NCBI GenBank assembly: GCA_913009915.1
Contig: CAJVYZ010000125.1
Span: forward strand, 1-7,528
Direction: 5' to 3'
Length of the DNA stretch: 7,528 nucleotides
Origin: an uncultured Gemmatimonadota bacterium
GTDB lineage: Bacteria > Gemmatimonadota > Gemmatimonadetes > Gemmatimonadales > GWC2-71-9
Shown here in pieces: positions 1-6,988 of the stretch. The translations under genes were made by a program, and so were the position numbers. The notes below the pieces were generated by a model. It searched no databases. It saw only the letters and a list, made by a program, of their open reading frames with translations, and was not told the origin of the DNA. Position 1 is the stretch's first letter; each line of letters opens with the position of its first letter.

Positions 1-341
1 GCCGCGTGGTTCTCCGACACGGGCCAGGGTCATCTTGATCAGGTTGGTGTTGAACCCGCCGGCCAGTCCCCGGTTGGAAGTGAGCATGATGACCGCCGCC
101 CGCTCGGGGCCGCCTTGCGACGGCGGCTTGGGCTGTTGCAACAGCGGAAACCGCTCCACCAGCTCCGGGGTGACCAAGTCGCCGATGACGGCGGCGAGGG
201 CCTCGGCGTAGGGGCGCGCGCACCGGACCCGGTCTTGCGCCCGCTTGAGCTTGGACGTCGCCACCAGCTCCATGGTACGGGTGATCTTCCGCGTGTTCTG
301 GACCGAGCGGATACGAGCCTTGAGCTGCTGACCCTTGGCCA

Positions 342-342
<1 letters not shown>
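1..342 (-). CDS. atpG: F1F0 ATP synthase subunit gamma, N-terminal part (cut by window edge)
   Basis: Gamma is the central rotating stalk of the F1 sector: its N- and C-terminal helices form a coiled coil inside the alpha3beta3 ring and couple proton flow to ATP synthesis on the cytoplasmic face of the membrane. The 114 visible codons start MAKGQQLKARIRSVQNTRKI and continue with TRTMELVATSKLKRAQ, the classic N-terminal helix of the family. Near residues 87-96 comes LTSNRGLAGGFN, the conserved start of the Rossmann-like part (SDRGLCGGLN in many homologues). Full-length gamma is usually about 285-300 residues, so roughly 60 percent lies off the left edge. The ATG overlaps the atpA stop codon by one base (TAATG), and no strong Shine-Dalgarno is visible, so translation is probably coupled to atpA. 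The identification is secure. Confidence 0.96.
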
Positions 343-1919
<1,577 letters not shown>

Positions 1920-1962
1920 GATACTCGCTGGCTGGGGTGGAAACGCCATTTTCTGGTACAGC

Positions 1963-1980
1963 TTGTGAAAATTATCACAA
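1963..1980. promoter_or_regulatory. CRP/FNR-family-like palindromic operator between atpA and the ClC gene
   Basis: The 18-bp sequence TTGTGA-AAATTA-TCACAA is a perfect inverted repeat with a 6-bp centre. It contains TGTGA-N6-TCACA, the core half-site arrangement bound by E. coli CRP and related regulators. It lies 44 bp before the atpA start and 50 bp before the ClC start, roughly mid-way in the divergent spacer. The AT-rich site stands out in a GC-rich region. The match is seen directly; the regulator that binds it, if any, is not in the window. Confidence 0.5.
1971..1980 (-). promoter_or_regulatory. atpA: candidate extended -10 element of the atpA promoter
   Basis: On the minus strand the palindrome contains TGTGATAAT, which matches the extended -10 pattern TGnTATAAT except for one base. 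The -10 hexamer would be GATAAT (1971-1976), giving a transcription start near 1963-1964 and a leader of about 45 nt before the atpA ATG at 1919. A -35 box is poor (best TTGCTC with a short 15-bp spacer). Because the element lies inside the palindrome, a bound regulator would block it. Inference from pattern only. Confidence 0.3.
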
Positions 1981-2029
1981 TGGGAAAGCCAGAGCAAGAC
2001 AGCCCCAGCGCCGTGTTACCTTATTGCCT

Positions 2030-3796
2030 GTGAAAGACTTCTCCCCCTTCCCCCGCTATCTGGCCAAGCGCACCAGCGACCTCGGCGACAAGGTCCTGCA
2101 GCAGCTCACCAGATGGGGGGTCGACGAGACCGCGATCCTCCTGGTCCTAGCGGCCGGCGTCGGCACGGCCGTTGGGGGGAGCATCCTGCTGTTCTACCGC
2201 GGCATCGACCTGGCGGCCACGGTGGTGCCCGGCATCACCAGCACCCTCAGGGTCCCCGTGGCCCTCGCCACCATCGCCACCCTTGCCCTCGGCCTGGTCA
2301 TCGTCCGGGGGATCGTCCACTTCGGCACCAAGGACTCGCCCGGCGAGAACATCCCGGACGTGATGCACGCGGTGGCCCGCCGGGGCGGTGTGGTCCACTC
2401 GGTCCCGGTCGTTCTCAAGACGGTGGCTGCGGCGGTCACCCTCGGCAGCGGTGGCTCGGTCGGCGCCGAGGGGCCGGTGGCGGTTCTGGGATCGGCGTTG
2501 GGCAGCCGCATCGGACGGTACTTCCGGTTCCGTCCCAACCGGCTCAAGCTGTTGGTCGGCTGCGGGACGGCGGCCGGTATTTCGGGAGCGTTCGGCGCTC
2601 CCATCGCCGGGGTGTTCTTCGCGCTCGAGGAAATCATCGGCAGTTTCCGAACCTTCGGACTGGCGCCCGTGGTCGTGGCCAGCGTGGCGGCGGCGGCGGT
2701 GACCCGCATCGGCCTGGGCGAAGACCTGGTCATTACCATCCCCCAGGAATACACCATCGGACCCACCAGCGATCTGTTCCTGTACGCCTTGCTCGGCCTG
2801 CTGGGCGGCATCGTGGCCGTCCTCTACAACCGCGGCGTCTGGAAGATCCACGACTTGCTGGCCGACGTCCCGGGCTGGCTCAGGCTGGTGTTCGCCGCGG
2901 TGGTTATCGGCGCGGTATCGAGCCAGTTCGAGCCCGGACTGTGGGGACGCGGCCACCAGGGCATGGATCTGGGACTGGTCGTGGGGCAGTCGGCCTGGGT
3001 GCTGGTGCTGCTGGCGGTGGCCAAGATCGCCCTGACGGGGCTGACGCTGGCGGGCGGCGGTGTCGGTGGGGTGTTCACCCCGGCGTTGGTCATCGGCGGA
3101 ACGTTCGGCTCGGCGGTGGGCATCGGGCTCAACACCATGTTCCCCGATCTAGGGATCCAACCGGTTGCCTTCGGCCTGGTCGGGATGGCGGCCTTGGTGG
3201 GCGGCGCCACCCACGCGCCGTTGACCGCCATCTTCATCGTCCTGGAAATGACCAACGACTACGGCCTGATCCTGCCGCTCATGCTGGGGGGTACGCTGGC
3301 GTACGTCGTGGCCAAGCGGCTGCAACCCGAGTCGATTTACACCGAATGGCTGGCCCGCCGGGGCGAACACATCAGCCACGGTACCGACGAGGGAGTCCTG
3401 CGCAGCCTGACGGTGCAAGACGCCTACCGCAACGATCCGACGATCGTGCTGGCGGAAGCCACCCTGGCGAGTACGCTGCCGACGATTCGCTCCAGCAACC
3501 AGCTCGAATACCCGGTCGTCGATTCGGACAACGTGGTGGTGGGGATCTTCACCTGGCAGGATCTCAAGAACGCACTGGCGGACCCCGACCTCCCGAGGAA
3601 CACTCCCATCCGCGACATCGCCCACCCGTTCAGCGAAGGGGTCACCCTGGGCGACGATCTGCAAACGGCCTTGCGGCAGTTGGGCGCCCGGGACGCGCAA
3701 ATGCTCCCCGTGGTCGACCGGGTACCGCCCTATCACCTCCGGGGGATCATCGGCCGAACCGAGATCTTCGCGGCCTACGACCGGGCGGTGGACTAG
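2030..3796 (+). CDS. ClC-family anion transporter with C-terminal CBS pair
   Basis: Inner-membrane ClC protein of 588 residues from a GTG start (VKDFSPFPRYLAKRTSD). Several hydrophobic segments span about 34-430. The anion-path motifs appear in order: GENIP at 105-109 (GSGIP in E. coli CLC-ec1), GAEGP at 145-149 with the gating glutamate E147, EE at 200-201 with E201 at the place of the internal proton-transfer glutamate E203, GVFTP at 347-351, and Y437 at the place of the pore tyrosine. Both glutamates being present favours H+/anion exchange over a pure channel, but that is inference. Two CBS domains follow at about 460-517 and 525-581, usually nucleotide-sensing. The frame is open back to an ATG at 1937, but that start would cross the palindrome and overlap the atpA leader; TTG at 2024 is another option. 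No Shine-Dalgarno is visible, so a leaderless or short-leader mRNA is possible. It is divergent from atpA. Confidence 0.93.
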   Translation: MKDFSPFPRYLAKRTSDLGDKVLQQLTRWGVDETAILLVLAAGVGTAVGGSILLFYRGIDLAATVVPGITSTLRVPVALATIATLALGLVIVRGIVHFGTKDSPGENIPDVMHAVARRGGVVHSVPVVLKTVAAAVTLGSGGSVGAEGPVAVLGSALGSRIGRYFRFRPNRLKLLVGCGTAAGISGAFGAPIAGVFFALEEIIGSFRTFGLAPVVVASVAAAAVTRIGLGEDLVITIPQEYTIGPTSDLFLYALLGLLGGIVAVLYNRGVWKIHDLLADVPGWLRLVFAAVVIGAVSSQFEPGLWGRGHQGMDLGLVVGQSAWVLVLLAVAKIALTGLTLAGGGVGGVFTPALVIGGTFGSAVGIGLNTMFPDLGIQPVAFGLVGMAALVGGATHAPLTAIFIVLEMTNDYGLILPLMLGGTLAYVVAKRLQPESIYTEWLARRGEHISHGTDEGVLRSLTVQDAYRNDPTIVLAEATLASTLPTIRSSNQLEYPVVDSDNVVVGIFTWQDLKNALADPDLPRNTPIRDIAHPFSEGVTLGDDLQTALRQLGARDAQMLPVVDRVPPYHLRGIIGRTEIFAAYDRAVD

Positions 3797-3798
3797 AA

Positions 3799-3900
3799 GG
3801 AAAAGAGGACTAAGAGGGCTAAGAGGGAAAAGACGTATTAGCCCTCTTAGCCCTCTTAGCCCTCTTTTCCCTCTTAGCCCTCTTAGCCCTCTCCTAGCTC
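3799..3900. repeat. inverted array of a 9-bp word (GAGGGCTAA / TTAGCCCTC), filling the convergent spacer
   Basis: The spacer between the ClC stop (3796) and the regulator stop (3901) is almost wholly repeat. The left arm has GAGGACTAA, GAGGGCTAA and GAGGGAAAA (3805-3831). The right side has three TTAGCCCTC units (3838-3864), a TTTTCCCTC variant (3865-3873), two more TTAGCCCTC units (3874-3891) and a degenerate last unit. The left arm 3805-3831 is complementary to 3865-3891 over 27 bp with one mismatch, enclosing a 33-nt loop that itself holds three units, so several registers can pair. Each strand forms a long hairpin, and the minus strand ends in TTTTCC-rich sequence. It could act as a two-way terminator or mRNA 3'-end stabiliser, although neither end has a classical U tract. 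Confidence 0.85.
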
Positions 3901-4680
3901 TCACCACAACAGCCTGCTGCGCGTCTTCCCTTGCACGAACCGCGTCAGAATCTCACCCGGCTCGAGGTCTGCCAACCCCGCTGCACTGACCCCGGCGACG
4001 CGTTGCGCGGTCCGGCCTAGGTGGCTGGCGGAGGAGAACGGCAGGATGCGGGACACATCCGCCTGAGTGTAGCCGGGGTTGTGGAGCAGCTGTGCCGCAC
4101 AGACGATCCGGGCGAGGTCCACTGCCCGCTTGAGATTGGGAGCCCCCCCCGCCGCGAACTGGCGTGACAGGTACTCCCGGCTGATCCCGAACCGCCGAGC
4201 GATGGCTTCGGTCTTCAGCGCCCCATCCGCTTCCCTGATCACCACATCCCACACCTTCACCTGCAGCGGCTCGAGGAGATTGAGCATCCGCGGCGCGTGA
4301 GCCAAGGCGGCTCTCCGGCGGGCGGAGAGCGAGACGCGGAGCACCAGCTCGCCGACCACCGGATCGTCGACCCCGAAGACCGCGGCGGCCGCGACACCCT
4401 CACTGTGACACTCGAGCAAGAGGCCCCCGTCGTCGGGACGAAACGCGGCATAGACCACGACCGCAACCGCGGGATACTGCTCCTGGACCAGCGAGCGCGC
4501 CTCACGCCATAACCGGTGGCGGGGGGACAGCACCACCGCGTCGACCACCCGGCTGGCAAACAACCGCTCGAGGCCGGCGATGCTGCGGCAACTGACCAGG
4601 CTGGGACCGGTCTTTGGCAAACTGCGACGAAGGTAGGACACCGCGTCGCGCGACTCGACCAGCGCGGCGATGGAGGGCAT
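3901..4680 (-). CDS. AraC-type HTH regulator with degenerate receiver-like N-terminus
   Basis: Cytoplasmic DNA-binding protein of 259 residues. The first ~120 residues look like an alternating beta/alpha receiver fold (VVDAVVLSPRHRLW near 45-58, AVAVVVYAAF near 71-80, EGVAAAAVFG near 94-103). The spot where a phospho-acceptor Asp would follow the hydrophobic strand reads SPRH, and the conserved Lys is not evident, so phosphorylation is unlikely. The C-terminal part resembles an AraC/XylS double helix-turn-helix: first HTH about 157-176 (TEAIARRFGISREYLSRQFA), second about 205-230. The start ATG at 4680 is chosen because the upstream in-frame extension to 4761 is made of GC-rich octamer repeat. 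The gene begins one base after the Nudix stop and is probably co-transcribed with it. Targets cannot be read from the sequence. Confidence is good for the HTH and moderate for the pseudo-receiver. Confidence 0.8.
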   Translation of the reverse strand: MPSIAALVESRDAVSYLRRSLPKTGPSLVSCRSIAGLERLFASRVVDAVVLSPRHRLWREARSLVQEQYPAVAVVVYAAFRPDDGGLLLECHSEGVAAAAVFGVDDPVVGELVLRVSLSARRRAALAHAPRMLNLLEPLQVKVWDVVIREADGALKTEAIARRFGISREYLSRQFAAGGAPNLKRAVDLARIVCAAQLLHNPGYTQADVSRILPFSSASHLGRTAQRVAGVSAAGLADLEPGEILTRFVQGKTRSRLLW

Positions 4681-4681
4681 G

Positions 4682-5308
4682 TTAGCGGGGCGGCGGGGCG
4701 GCGGGGCTGCGGGGCGGTGGGGCGGTGGGGCCGGTGTCGGCCGCTGCTTCGTCTTCCGCATGTTCTACCGCATCTTGCCGATTCTCGTCGACACTCTCCC
4801 GATCACCGCCCCCCCCCCGCAGCCCCGCCGCCCCGCTGCCCCGCTTCTTGACCCTTCCTTCCCCTACGGCGATCAACGTCCGGGCCATTTCGCCGGCGCG
4901 CTTGAGCACACCGCGAGCGTTGTCGTAGCTCAACTGCTTCAGCGCCTGGTCGAGGGGCAACCAGCGGTAGTCCGAAAGGCCCTCGCTCTGCTGCGGGACC
5001 GGGACGCCTTCGGTGCTCTCGAACAGGAAGAAGTGGCAGTACTTGTGGATCCGCCGGCCGCGGAACCGAAAATGCCAGTCGATCAGGCGGATGGGGCCGT
5101 GCAGGATCAGTTGGTCGAGACCGGTCTCTTCCCGGGTTTCTCGATCGGCTGCTTCCGCGGGGGTCTCGCCGTCTTCGAGGTGGCCCTTGGGGAACCCCCA
5201 GTTGCGGTAGGGATCGCGGATCAACAGGAACCGCGTCGGTTCCCCGGGAGCACGGCGGAAGACGATACCTCCTGCGCTCACTTCTCGCTCTGCCCGTCGC
5301 GTGATCAT
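4682..5308 (-). CDS. Nudix hydrolase (diadenosine-polyphosphatase-like) with repeat-derived C-terminal tail
   Basis: Nudix enzymes cleave nucleoside diphosphates linked to another moiety, using metal ions bound by the Nudix box. The box is complete at residues 42-64: G42, E48, R56-E57, then REETGL at 59-64. The surrounding sequence (AGGIVFRR, FLLIRDPYRNWGFPKGH, RIHKYCHFFLF, DYRWLPLDQALKQLSY) resembles the short Ap4A-hydrolase-like branch; substrate assignment is tentative. The catalytic core ends near residue 152, which is the usual family length. Residues ~153-208 (KKRGSGAAGLRGGGGDRESV and on to APPPRSPAAPPPR) are translated from the inverted octamer array and a G10 tract, so the tail looks acquired by repeat expansion or a lost stop. 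The ATG overlaps the stop of the MCE gene by one base (TAATG), which indicates translational coupling. Confidence 0.9.
   Translation of the reverse strand: MITRRAEREVSAGGIVFRRAPGEPTRFLLIRDPYRNWGFPKGHLEDGETPAEAADRETREETGLDQLILHGPIRLIDWHFRFRGRRIHKYCHFFLFESTEGVPVPQQSEGLSDYRWLPLDQALKQLSYDNARGVLKRAGEMARTLIAVGEGRVKKRGSGAAGLRGGGGDRESVDENRQDAVEHAEDEAAADTGPTAPPPRSPAAPPPR
4684..4845. repeat. inverted array of an 8-bp word (GGCGGGGC / GCCCCGCC) with 10-C tract
   Basis: The left arm 4684-4731 has six tandem octamers of the form (A/G/T)G(C/T)GGGGC. The right arm, about 4806-4845, has the opposite orientation with clear units at 4822-4829, 4830-4837 and 4838-4845 and a degraded stretch that includes ten consecutive C at 4809-4818. 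The first four left units match the reverse complement of the right arm over 32 bp with one clear mismatch, enclosing roughly 80-100 nt of non-repetitive sequence. The whole element lies inside the open frame of the Nudix gene and ends at the regulator start. Its design (tandem short word, then the same word inverted) is like that of the 9-bp array at 3799-3900, though the words differ. Confidence 0.85.
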
Positions 5309-6318
5309 TAAAAGATCGAGAACGAGAAGTAGCGCCGGGGATTTTCCTGGATGTCGGCGATCAGTTGGCGCATGTCACGCACGGCTCCGAGGGTCTCGAC
5401 ATAGAGAACCGAGTCGGTAACCGCCATACCGAGGGATCCCCTGCCGCCTTCGAGCCGGGTCATGACCGAGTCGGCGGCGACCAGGATGTTGACGAAGCTC
5501 TGCTCGTTGGCCTGTGCCGCGGCCGCCAGAGAGCGCAGGTTGGCCGAGGCGTGGCGCAGGTCTCCACTCGCGCCGGTGGCCGCTGTCATCAGCGTCTCGA
5601 GTTCGCTGTTGGCTGTAGCCGAGTCGATACGGGCCATCAGCGCCTGGAGGTCGCGGCTGGCCAGGGCGGCCATGTCGGCCGAGGCCACTACATCGCTGGT
5701 CGCGGCGTTGATCGATTCCATCTGCGACACGGTGAACTCGCGAAGTTGCCCGGCGATCTGGACGAAGTCGTCGACGATAGTCTGGATGTTCTCCGCCGTA
5801 CTCGAATCGATGGCGGCGCCGAGTCGTTCGGCCAACAAACCGATGTCGGTGGCGATCCTTCCCGCCTGAGCGGTTAGCTGTCCGATGTCGGGAAGTGCCG
5901 CTCCGGGCCACATCTCCCCTTCGGGGTCCTCGGCCGACTGCAGGAGAACGAAGACACGGGGGTCGTCCGGCGGCTCGTGTTCCAGCGAGATGATCCTGGC
6001 ACCCCATTCCCCGAACAGACTAGTCGGAGCCGCGATCACCGCCGGACGTTCGGGCAGCGTGACGGTCCCGTCCATGCGGATGTCGGCCAACACCCAGCCA
6101 TCGGGCCCCAGCCTGATTGCTTCAACGTACCCTACCCGGACGCCCCTGACGTTGACGGGTATGCCCACCCGCATGTCACCGACGGAGGAGAAGCGCACGG
6201 TGTGGACGGCACGTCGATCGCCGAACGAGTGCTGGCTGAGCCACAGTCCCCCCAAAGTGACGACCACCACTGCGAGCAACACCACGAGTCCAACCGCCAG
6301 TGCGGGTTTTTCTTTCAC
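5308..6318 (-). CDS. MCE-domain (MlaD-like) phospholipid-transport substrate-binding protein
   Basis: MlaD-type proteins are anchored in the inner membrane, form hexameric rings and carry phospholipids between the MlaFE ABC transporter and the periplasm. This one has 336 residues: a short charged N-terminus, one membrane segment at about 7-28, an MCE domain at about 36-114 (VRFSSVGDMRVGIPVNVRGV, then RVGYVEAIRL and APTSLFGEWGARIISLE), and a long helical region at about 146-327. It ends with a GGRGSLGMAVTD motif and the terminal YFSFSIF, typical of longer MCE proteins. The start is GTG at 6318, backed by a strong GGGGAGGAGGG Shine-Dalgarno. It follows the MlaF-like fragment after 31 bp and overlaps the Nudix gene by one base. 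The permease (MlaE) expected in such operons is not in the window. Family assignment is firm; the exact substrate is inferred. Confidence 0.92.
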   Translation of the reverse strand: MKEKPALAVGLVVLLAVVVVTLGGLWLSQHSFGDRRAVHTVRFSSVGDMRVGIPVNVRGVRVGYVEAIRLGPDGWVLADIRMDGTVTLPERPAVIAAPTSLFGEWGARIISLEHEPPDDPRVFVLLQSAEDPEGEMWPGAALPDIGQLTAQAGRIATDIGLLAERLGAAIDSSTAENIQTIVDDFVQIAGQLREFTVSQMESINAATSDVVASADMAALASRDLQALMARIDSATANSELETLMTAATGASGDLRHASANLRSLAAAAQANEQSFVNILVAADSVMTRLEGGRGSLGMAVTDSVLYVETLGAVRDMRQLIADIQENPRRYFSFSIF

Positions 6319-6327
6319 CTTGTCGGG

Positions 6328-6338
6328 CCCTCCTCCCC
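6328..6338 (-). promoter_or_regulatory. strong Shine-Dalgarno before the MCE gene
   Basis: The minus strand reads GGGGAGGAGGG about 9 nt before GTG 6318. It is the best ribosome-binding site in the window and decides the GTG start of the MCE gene. Confidence 0.75.
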
Positions 6339-6349
6339 GCGCGCTCCGG

Positions 6350-6643
6350 TCACTGTGGCACCTGCCACTGTTGGGTCATGATGTTCGACAAGTCCAATCC
6401 ACTGGCACGCCCTTCGATGAACGCCCGGACGATCGGGTCGGTGGTCCGGCGAAAGCCCTCCACCGTATCCACCAGGAGGATCCGTCCCTGATGCAGCATG
6501 GCGATCCGGTCGGCCACGCCGAAGGCCGTGCGCATGTCATGGGTGACGACCACGCTGGCCGTGCCCATCTCTTCGCGGATGTGAGCGATGAGATCGTTCA
6601 TGACGCCCGCCGTGACCGGATCGAGACCGGTGGTCGGCTCGTC
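6350..6643 (-). other. MlaF-type ABC ATPase C-terminal fragment
   Basis: Ninety-seven codons from Walker B to the C-terminus of an MlaF/Ttg2A-like ATPase: [30 protein letters not shown] with the H-loop histidine, IAMLHQGRI, and a tail ending FIEGRASG before a short extension. It lies 31 bp upstream of the MCE gene, the expected operon position, so this part most likely belongs with the MlaD-like gene. Its front half with Walker A, Q-loop and signature is replaced by UvrA sequence. Confidence 0.85.
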
Positions 6644-6934
6644 AAGGATGTAGAGAGTCTTGCCGGTTGCGACTTTCGATAGTTCCGAGGAGAGCTTTAT
6701 CCGCTGCGCCTCGCCCCCTGAGAGAGTGGTCGCCGACTGTCCCAGCCGCATGTAGTCGAGGCCTACATCGTGAAGCGTCTGCAGCCTGCGTTTGATCTTG
6801 GGAATCTTGTCGAAGAATTCGAGTGCCTCTTCCACTGACATATCGAGCACATCGGCGATCGACTCGCGCGCCGCGGCATGATCGTCGACGACGAGCACGC
6901 GTCCGGCGGATGTTTCACGGGGAGACTGAATCAT
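6350..6934 (-). CDS. chimeric ORF: receiver N-terminus + UvrA piece + MlaF-type ABC ATPase C-terminal half
   Basis: A single open frame of 194 residues joins three families. Residues 12-30 ([19 protein letters not shown]) are the first strand and helix of a response-regulator receiver with the acidic pair D17-D18. Residues ~25-104 match the UvrA second ATPase domain: [17 protein letters not shown], then KLQTL-like [18 protein letters not shown], the ABC signature LSGGEAQR at 71-78, and [13 protein letters not shown]. From ~98 to the end it is MlaF-like: [18 protein letters not shown], the switch histidine in [11 protein letters not shown] (H132), [11 protein letters not shown], and [11 protein letters not shown]. 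There is no Walker A motif, because both the UvrA and the MlaF P-loops would lie in the missing parts, so the product cannot be a working ABC ATPase as it stands. The family changes coincide with words shared by each pair of families. An assembly chimera is most likely; a real recombination pseudogene is possible. The only ribosome site is a weak AGAAG. Confidence 0.85.
   Translation of the reverse strand: MIQSPRETSAGRVLVVDDHAAARESIADVLDMSVEEALEFFDKIPKIKRRLQTLHDVGLDYMRLGQSATTLSGGEAQRIKLSSELSKVATGKTLYILDEPTTGLDPVTAGVMNDLIAHIREEMGTASVVVTHDMRTAFGVADRIAMLHQGRILLVDTVEGFRRTTDPIVRAFIEGRASGLDLSNIMTQQWQVPQ
6623..6862 (-). other. uvrA: UvrA-derived internal fragment
   Basis: About 80 codons match the excision-repair ATPase UvrA between its IADVLDM motif and the Walker B of the second nucleotide-binding domain: [42 protein letters not shown]. 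True UvrA is about 940 residues and continues with His after TTGL, whereas here it continues DP. By hand count the third-codon GC is about 70 percent, against about 84 percent in the following MlaF-like part and about 75 percent in the kinase. Confidence 0.88.
6845..6934 (-). other. response-regulator receiver fragment
   Basis: The first 30 codons of the chimeric ORF have the N-terminal pattern of a receiver domain: hydrophobic strand RVLVVDD followed by the helix [11 protein letters not shown]. It sits just downstream of the histidine kinase, the normal place for its partner regulator. The phospho-acceptor Asp, the signalling Lys and any output domain are missing, because the frame switches to UvrA-like sequence. 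Confidence 0.75.
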
Positions 6935-6940
6935 TGTATC

Positions 6941-6976
6941 TTCTAGCTGCCAGGTTCTAGCTTTTGGAATTTGGAA
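6941..6976. repeat. short direct repeats in the kinase/regulator spacer
   Basis: TTCTAGCT occurs at 6941-6948 and again at 6955-6962; directly after it TTTGGAA is repeated in tandem at 6963-6969 and 6970-6976. They occupy most of the 54-bp spacer between the kinase stop (6989) and the ORF start (6934). The element is small and the function unknown. Confidence 0.6.
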
Positions 6977-6988
6977 CTTACTCCGCCG

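Noticed and set aside
1920..1997. Upstream extension of atpA to 1949 or 1997
   Set aside because: The extra residues ([20 protein letters not shown]) do not resemble alpha N-termini and would be encoded by the palindrome and promoter-like region.
1937..2029. ATG start of the ClC gene at 1937
   Set aside because: It would place translation across the palindrome and into the atpA leader. The first 31 residues look random, and the GTG at 2030 gives a normal ClC N-terminus.
2147..2956. Minus-strand 269-codon frame opposite the ClC gene
   Set aside because: It is Asp/Arg/His-rich, has no domain and no ribosome site, and is the complement of clear membrane-protein coding sequence.
2113..3813. 566-codon plus-strand frame overlapping the ClC gene
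   Set aside because: The translation is Gly/Arg/Pro-rich and low in hydrophobic residues, the pattern of a shifted frame in GC-rich coding DNA. The ClC frame has all family motifs.
3799..3900. CRISPR array interpretation of the 9-bp repeats
   Set aside because: Units are 9 bp, contiguous and inverted, without unique spacers of 25-40 bp, and no cas genes are present.
4681..4761. Earlier regulator start MRKTKQRPTP at 4761
   Set aside because: The added residues are Pro/Arg/Ala repeats encoded by the octamer array, and a TAG lies just upstream in the same frame. The ATG at 4680 gives a normal start.
6350..6934. Calling this ORF a normal ABC transporter ATPase or a UvrA protein
   Set aside because: It has no Walker A. 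The first 30 residues are receiver-like, the middle is UvrA and only the end is MlaF-like, so either single name would mislead.
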